Shown here: positions 39,846-43,171 of the stretch, one piece after another | Layout of the letters: each line of letters begins with the position of its first letter | How positions within the stretch are numbered: position 1 is the stretch's first letter | NCBI GenBank assembly: GCA_902802755.1 | Contig: CADCNH010000017.1 | Location: forward strand, 48,577-91,747 | Source of the DNA: an uncultured Bacteroidota bacterium | GTDB lineage: Bacteria; Bacteroidota; Bacteroidia; Bacteroidales; WCHB1-69 | Direction of reading: 5' to 3' | Length of the DNA: 43,171 nucleotides | The notes under the pieces: model-generated | The model's database searches: none | What the model saw: the letters and a program-made list of their open reading frames with translations, nothing else | Told to the model about the DNA's origin: nothing | Made by a program: the position numbers and the translations under genes

Positions 39846-39960
39846 GCGTATTTGCAATTACATCCAGGGCTTTTATAATGGCCATTGTACAAAATAGGCG
39901 GTCTGATGTATGAAATATTCAAGGTCATTGGATTTTTTTGTTTTCTATGCCACAAAAATA

Positions 39961-40006
39961 CCGCAAAACAAATTGCGGATTAGCTTTTTGCAAGGCTTGC
40001 AAAAAG
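39961..40006. repeat. Two adjacent palindromes
   Basis: CCGCAA (39961-39966) pairs with TTGCGG (39973-39978). CTTTTTGCAAG (39984-39994) pairs perfectly with CTTGCAAAAAG (39996-40006) with one central base. They lie in a 237-bp gap (39780-40016) that otherwise shows nothing beyond the promoter, just before the RhuM remnant. Confidence 0.6.
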
Positions 40007-40016
40007 GAATTAAAAT

Positions 40017-40310
40017 AATGGTGAAATCATTCTATACCAACCTGACAATAGTATACGTCTGGAAGTGATGTTGCGAGAAGATACGGTGTGGCTAAATCGC
40101 CAACAGATTGCCGAGTTGTTTCATAGGGACATCAAGACTATAGGTAAACATATACAAAACGTCAATGCGGAAGAATTAAAAGGAATTCCAACTGTCGCAA
40201 AATTTGCGACAGTTCAAAAAGAGGGTAATTGTTTACATCAGGGCAAACGTATATACAGGGAGCTTGTTAAATTCCTTCCATTCCAACAAAATTGTATTGT
40301 TAAATACTGA
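40017..40310 (+). pseudogene. RhuM-family remnant
   Basis: From 40017 the frame reads NNGEIILYQPDNSIRLEV, then EDTVWLNRQQIAELFHRDI, KTIGKHIQNV and AKFATVQKEG. This is the N-terminal third of RhuM-type proteins, including the HTH-like segment. There is no ATG at the expected start: an in-frame TAA lies at 40011-40013, and only GTG 40065 or ATG 40068 remain. After about 40230 the sequence leaves the family and stops at 40310, where ~250 more residues would be expected. It is a decayed or truncated gene. RhuM proteins occur in mobile and accessory regions and their function is unclear. Confidence 0.65.
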
Positions 40311-40386
40311 TAGATTAGAATTGAAGTTGTTGATTATTAATGGGATTTTAATTATCAACATAATAAATATAATTATTATTTGCTTG

Positions 40387-40394
40387 TATTTTTG
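40387..40394 (+). promoter_or_regulatory. -7 promoter element (TATTTTTG) for ORF6N gene 1
   Basis: TAnnTTTG followed by C. The leader contains AAAATAACAACCT (40399-40411), identical to 13 nt of the ferritin leader. Confidence 0.55.
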
Positions 40395-40425
40395 CAATAA
40401 AATAACAACCTTTAAAGATAAAAAC

Positions 40426-41034
40426 ATGGAAAATATTATTGAAGTTGAAAACAAAATCATCAGCTTGAGGAATCAGCAAGTGATACTGGATTCCGATGTG
40501 GCGGAATTGTATGGGGTGGAAACCAAACGAGTAAATGAGGCGGTTAGCAATAACCCTGAAAAATTTCCAGAAGGGTACATTTGGGAATTGACAAATGAAG
40601 AATGGGACTCTTTAAGGTCGAAATTTTCGACCTTAAAGAATAGTGGTCGAGGACAGCATTCAAAATATCCTCCCAAAGCCTTCACCGAGAAAGGCCTTTA
40701 TATGCTAGCCACTATTTTGAAGAGTCCGAAGGCTGTGGAAACTACCATCGCTATCGTAGAGGCATACGCTAAGTTAAAGGAATTGTCAAGAGTAATTGTT
40801 GAGATTCCTCAACAGGAGGACAACGAACAAGAGCAGAAGATATTGTTGCAAAGGGGCGGCCAGCTGGTGGAGGGTATTATGTCGGATATACTACCAAAAC
40901 AAAGTAGCGAGACTTCCTTTGAGCTGAACTTGGCGATGTTCAAGTTCAAGCATTCTGTGAAAAGGGAAAATGATGAGGAAATCAAGCAGTTGAAGGCTAA
41001 ATTGGCAGAATTAGAGAAGAGAGTGGGACAATAG
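40426..41034 (+). CDS. ORF6N domain protein 1
   Basis: 202 residues from ATG 40426 (the upstream extension of the frame is AT-rich leader). Residues ~5-95 form the ORF6N domain: IISLRNQQVILDSDVAELYG, VETKRVNEAVSNNPEKFPE and YIWELTNEEWDSLRSK, then KYPPKAFTEKGLYMLATIL. The C-terminus is helical, with a coiled coil ending LKAKLAELEKRVG. ORF6N is a DNA-binding domain known from phage antirepressor-like proteins; many Bacteroidetes chromosomes carry isolated copies. Target unknown. Followed by copy A of the 92-bp repeat. Confidence 0.88.
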   Translation: MENIIEVENKIISLRNQQVILDSDVAELYGVETKRVNEAVSNNPEKFPEGYIWELTNEEWDSLRSKFSTLKNSGRGQHSKYPPKAFTEKGLYMLATILKSPKAVETTIAIVEAYAKLKELSRVIVEIPQQEDNEQEQKILLQRGGQLVEGIMSDILPKQSSETSFELNLAMFKFKHSVKRENDEEIKQLKAKLAELEKRVGQ

Positions 41035-41037
41035 GAC

Positions 41038-41129
41038 TTCTTTCACATGCCTCACTTTCGCGGCAGCAAGGTTTCTTCATCAGGGCAAGCGGCTTCGGTG
41101 CAGCGAGGAGGGTAGGGTGGTGATGCCGC
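41038..41129 (+). repeat. 92-bp direct repeat, copy A
   Basis: TTCTTTCACATGCCTCACTT, then GCGGCAGCAAGG, CATCAGGGCAAGCGGCTTCG and GCGAGGAGGGTAGGGTGGTG, ending ATGCCGC. Only about four or five differences from copy B at 42179-42270. GCGGCA near the start and TGCCGC at the end can pair. The rest of the gap to 41235 contains a GGTG/CACC hairpin-like stretch and CCTCA-A-TGAGG. Confidence 0.9.
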
Positions 41130-41235
41130 AAATTCCCCCACACCGTACTATCTTCGGTCGTTTGGTGCGGGGTAATAAGATGTCTCCTCAATGAGGCTAC
41201 GTCTACTGGAATCACGGACTTGTAACAGAATACTT

Positions 41236-42153
41236 ATGGCAAAGAAGAAAACAAAGAAAGAAGAAGAGACCTCGATGCAACTTGAAGTTGCAAATTGCGA
41301 CCTCGAAAATATAAACATTGAATCGATGATACGTGTTATCAGGGGTATGCAGGTGCTGCTTGATTGTGATTTAGCTATGCTATATGGAGTTGAAACGAAG
41401 GCTCTGAATCAGGCAGTTAAGCGTAATATTAAACGTTTTCCCGATGATTTTATATTTCAACTTACTAACGAAGAGCATCAGGTCTTGAAGTCACAAATTG
41501 TGACTTCAAGTTGGGGAGGAACAAGAAAGAGACCTTATGTTTTTACCCGTAATGGTGTGGCAATGCTCAGCAGCGTTTTGCGGTCGGAAACGGCTATTGG
41601 TGTCAATATCCGTATTATGCGTGCATTTACGGCCATTCCTCAAATCGTCAACCAAAGTATTCAAGTGATTGAGCGAATTGTCAATATTGAACAGCATCAA
41701 CAGGAAACAGATGGGAAGATTGAATTTATTCTTGATAGGATTGAAGAAATCTCTCCCAAACGACTCCCCGAACAAATCTTTCCCACTGGTTGTGTGTGGG
41801 ATGCATGGACATATGTTTCAGACTTGGTTCGCAGTGCCCAAAAAAGAATCATTTTGATTGATAATTTCGTTGACGACCGAGTTCTCTCAATGCTGACAAA
41901 ACGCACAGACGGTGTTTCGGCAACCATTCACACTCGATATAATGAGCAGTTCCTCATCGACTTGAAGAAACACAATGCCCAATATCCTGAAATTCAGTTT
42001 GTTCAGCTGTCACATCGAAATCATGATCGTTTTCTCATTATTGACGATAAGGTGTATTTTCTGGGAACTAGTTTGAAGGATATGGGCATTGGTCTCTGTG
42101 CCGTGTCCGAGATGTCAGTTGCTCCTGAAGCTATTTTAAGGTTGCTGAAATAG
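41236..42153 (+). CDS. ORF6N protein 2 with C-terminal phospholipase-D-like domain
   Basis: 305 residues from ATG 41236 (MAKKKTKKEEE). Residues ~28-125 are the ORF6N domain (MQVLLDCDLAMLYGVETKAL, RFPDDFIFQLTNEE, YVFTRNGVAMLSSVL). Residues ~125-185 are a helical linker. The C-terminal part (WDAWTYVSDLVRSAQKRIIL, then IDNFVDD, HDRFLIIDDKVYFLG, TSLKDMG) resembles a PLD-like half-domain with H-x-R-x4-D in place of the classic HKD motif. This architecture is recurrent for Bacteroidetes ORF6N proteins. Role unknown; possibly regulatory or defence-related. Flanked by the 92-bp repeats. Confidence 0.85.
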   Translation: MAKKKTKKEEETSMQLEVANCDLENINIESMIRVIRGMQVLLDCDLAMLYGVETKALNQAVKRNIKRFPDDFIFQLTNEEHQVLKSQIVTSSWGGTRKRPYVFTRNGVAMLSSVLRSETAIGVNIRIMRAFTAIPQIVNQSIQVIERIVNIEQHQQETDGKIEFILDRIEEISPKRLPEQIFPTGCVWDAWTYVSDLVRSAQKRIILIDNFVDDRVLSMLTKRTDGVSATIHTRYNEQFLIDLKKHNAQYPEIQFVQLSHRNHDRFLIIDDKVYFLGTSLKDMGIGLCAVSEMSVAPEAILRLLK

Positions 42154-42178
42154 AATTTTTCGGAATTATCTCGTTGCA

Positions 42179-42270
42179 TTCTTTCATATGCCTCTCTTTC
42201 GCGGCAGCAAGGTTTCTTCATCAGGGCAAGCGGCTTCGGTGCAGCGAGGAGGGTAGGGAAGTGATGCCGC
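42179..42270 (+). repeat. 92-bp direct repeat, copy B
   Basis: Same as copy A with about four or five substitutions, 1141 bp downstream and in the same orientation. Its last base abuts the stop codon of the opposing lipoprotein gene (42271). Confidence 0.9.
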
Positions 42271-42660
42271 TTACCGCTCCTCTAACTTCGGTTTAACAGG
42301 GTCATCCAAGTGTATGACATAGTCATATTCCACTGTCAGCACGCCTTTTACACCCTTGAAATATCGCATGGTTTCTTCAAGTGTTTTGTTCTCGGGCTTC
42401 TTCAGCGCCATGCCATTCATGAAATGGTAGTCATAGACAATCTCGCACTTGTAATTCTTGATGGCTTTCAATATGGCCTCTTTCCCTATTTCTGCATCGT
42501 ATAAAATCAAAAAAACATTCGGAGAGTGTTCTGGGACAAACTTGTCTTCCAGCAGGGGCTCCGACTGCTCAACCACTTGCTCTGTCCTGCACGACATCAA
42601 GCACAGAAGAGCAAGTAGAACTATCAAAATCTCGATTTTATTGATCATTGGTATTGCCAT
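42271..42660 (-). CDS. Lipoprotein with I9-like (subtilisin propeptide) domain
   Basis: 129 residues. Signal with lipobox LMSC (Cys24; Cys20 if the second Met, 42648, is used). The mature domain has the peptidase-inhibitor I9 pattern: NVFLILYDAEIGKEAILKAI, a central CEIVYDYHFMNGMALK, ETMRYFKGVKGVLTVEYDYV. There is no protease domain, so it may act as a free-standing inhibitor or chaperone of an exported protease. The assignment is from pattern only. Promoter TACTTTTG at 42676-42683. Confidence 0.65.
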   Translation of the reverse strand: MAIPMINKIEILIVLLALLCLMSCRTEQVVEQSEPLLEDKFVPEHSPNVFLILYDAEIGKEAILKAIKNYKCEIVYDYHFMNGMALKKPENKTLEETMRYFKGVKGVLTVEYDYVIHLDDPVKPKLEER

Positions 42661-42675
42661 CTAAAATCCATCTTG

Positions 42676-42683
42676 CAAAAGTA
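42676..42683 (-). promoter_or_regulatory. -7 promoter element (TACTTTTG) for the I9-like lipoprotein
   Basis: TAnnTTTG followed by C on the minus strand. The leader to the first ATG is about 10 nt. Confidence 0.55.
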
Positions 42684-42843
42684 CATAATTTCTGCTAAAC
42701 CATGTGCGGGGATCTTGCCAATTTTGTTATTTCATACATTAAGCGCTGCATTTCATACATTGCCAGTGGGAGAGTGCTTGCTGTTTCCAAAAAAAATATC
42801 CACCTTTGCACCGCTCAAACGGAGAGAAAGCCGTAATGAGTTT

Positions 42844-42928
42844 GGAAGGATGGCAGAGTGGTCGAATGCGGCGGTCTTGAAAACCGTTGACCTTCACGGG
42901 TCCGGGGGTTCGAATCCCTCTTCTTCCG
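42844..42928 (+). tRNA. tRNA-Ser(TGA)
   Basis: 85 nt with a long variable arm. Acceptor GGAAGGA pairs with TTCTTCC (one G-T). Anticodon stem GCGGT/ACCGT with loop CTTGAAA gives anticodon TGA. T arm GGGGG/CCCTC has loop TTCGAAT; discriminator G. CCA is not fully encoded. Confidence 0.95.
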
Positions 42929-42931
42929 CAA

Positions 42932-42963
42932 AAAAAGAGGTAGCAGAATCGCCACCTCTTTTT
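42932..42963. terminator. Intrinsic terminator between tRNA-Ser and the last gene
   Basis: AAAAAGAGGT (42932-42941) pairs with ACCTCTTTTT (42954-42963). It is suitable for both strands. Confidence 0.85.
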
Positions 42964-42982
42964 CGTTTACCATTACCGTTGT

Positions 42983-43171
42983 TTATTTCATGTAGTAAAC
43001 CTTGCCGTCTTTAATCACCAGGCCATCCTGGGCACCGGCAATACCCAATACGGAGTAGGTCCGGTCCGATGAAACCTTAGGAACATCAACAGACGGAACG
43101 GCAGTTATGTAATCAATCATCGAGCCATTGAAAGGAACAGTTTCCAGCAGATATTGGCCGGTCAACTGGTT
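42983..43171 (-). CDS. C-terminal 62 residues of an exported protein (gene runs off the window)
   Basis: The minus-strand frame is open from the window end to the stop at 42983-42985. The end (SSDRTYSVLGIAG, DGLVIKDGKVYYMK) matches the plan of Bacteroidetes C-terminal tails of the type 'xYxxxGxxv...G(I/L)xIxdGKkxxxK', a sorting-domain-like end. The body of the protein lies outside, so nothing more can be said. Confidence 0.55.
   Translation of the reverse strand, partial: NQLTGQYLLETVPFNGSMIDYITAVPSVDVPKVSSDRTYSVLGIAGAQDGLVIKDGKVYYMK

Noticed and set aside
41236..42153. ORF6N plus PLD-like domain as a novel fusion
   Set aside because: This architecture recurs among Bacteroidetes ORF6N proteins; only the flanking repeats are unusual.
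42673..43014. Open frame of 113 codons on the plus strand
   Set aside because: It runs through tRNA-Ser and the terminator; no coding signal.

Overview
The window is chromosomal DNA from a member of the Bacteroidota, most likely Bacteroidales. Evidence: nearly every promoter I can place has the Bacteroidetes -7 element TAnnTTTG, almost always followed by C; Shine-Dalgarno sites are almost absent; and the proteins are lineage-typical (a type IX secretion sorting-domain remnant, a HU-CCDC81/SPOR protein, DUF3667, DUF2795, DUF2147, DUF6175-like, KDO synthesis, a Bacteroidetes-type topoisomerase IV subunit A, ORF6N proteins). No species can be named from the sequence alone.

Layout. 1-824: 5' part of dnaA (minus), then an AT-rich region with three identical DnaA-box-like 9-mers. 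1194-4727: exported proteins (a lipoprotein, a T9SS-type cargo with a broken sorting domain, a YiiX-like amidase lipoprotein, DUF2147). 4883-11371 (minus): pepD, a SIMPL protein, an exported propeller-like protein, a large transglutaminase-like lipoprotein and cutC. 11548-12838: ferritin and a frameshifted PrsW-type intramembrane protease. 12798-13118 (minus): a small XRE regulator, divergent from a tight seven-gene operon (13270-19034) of exported proteins. 19397-27978: valS, a small membrane protein, topoisomerase IV A, a di-haem peroxidase, a cobalamin adenosyltransferase and DUF2795, separated by repeat-filled spacers. 28071-33969 (minus): HU/SPOR protein, kdsB, deoxynucleoside kinase, DUF3667 and an exported zinc metallopeptidase. 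34130: tRNA-Pro(GGG). 34470-39779: an unknown 822-residue membrane-anchored protein, a polytopic membrane protein plus rnhB, and an exported unknown. 39961-42270: an accessory patch (RhuM remnant, two ORF6N proteins, 92-bp direct repeats). 42271-43171: an I9-propeptide-like lipoprotein, tRNA-Ser(TGA) and the 3' end of an exported protein.

The best candidate for an undescribed system is the operon at 13270-19034. Two tandem paralogues resemble the LPP20/FlgT-N fold, two proteins look CsgG/TolB-N-like (one DUF6175-like), one is a beta-barrel, one DUF4412/GLPGLI-like, and one ends in an SH3-like FlgT-C-type domain. Together they look like the parts of a FlgT/CsgG-type outer-membrane assembly carried on separate proteins. 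A perfect 10+1+10 palindrome lies between the operon and the XRE gene, about 40 bp upstream of the predicted transcription start.

The second strong signal is in the spacers. One class is low-complexity tandem phrases (types GTTGACAATTGATA, TTAACTATTAATT, GCACATTAACTAATTTG, AACTGAAAACTGAAAG) that often supply the last codons and stop codon of the preceding gene. The other is a ~120-bp three-hairpin element in at least three copies, with a compensatory base change in one hairpin.
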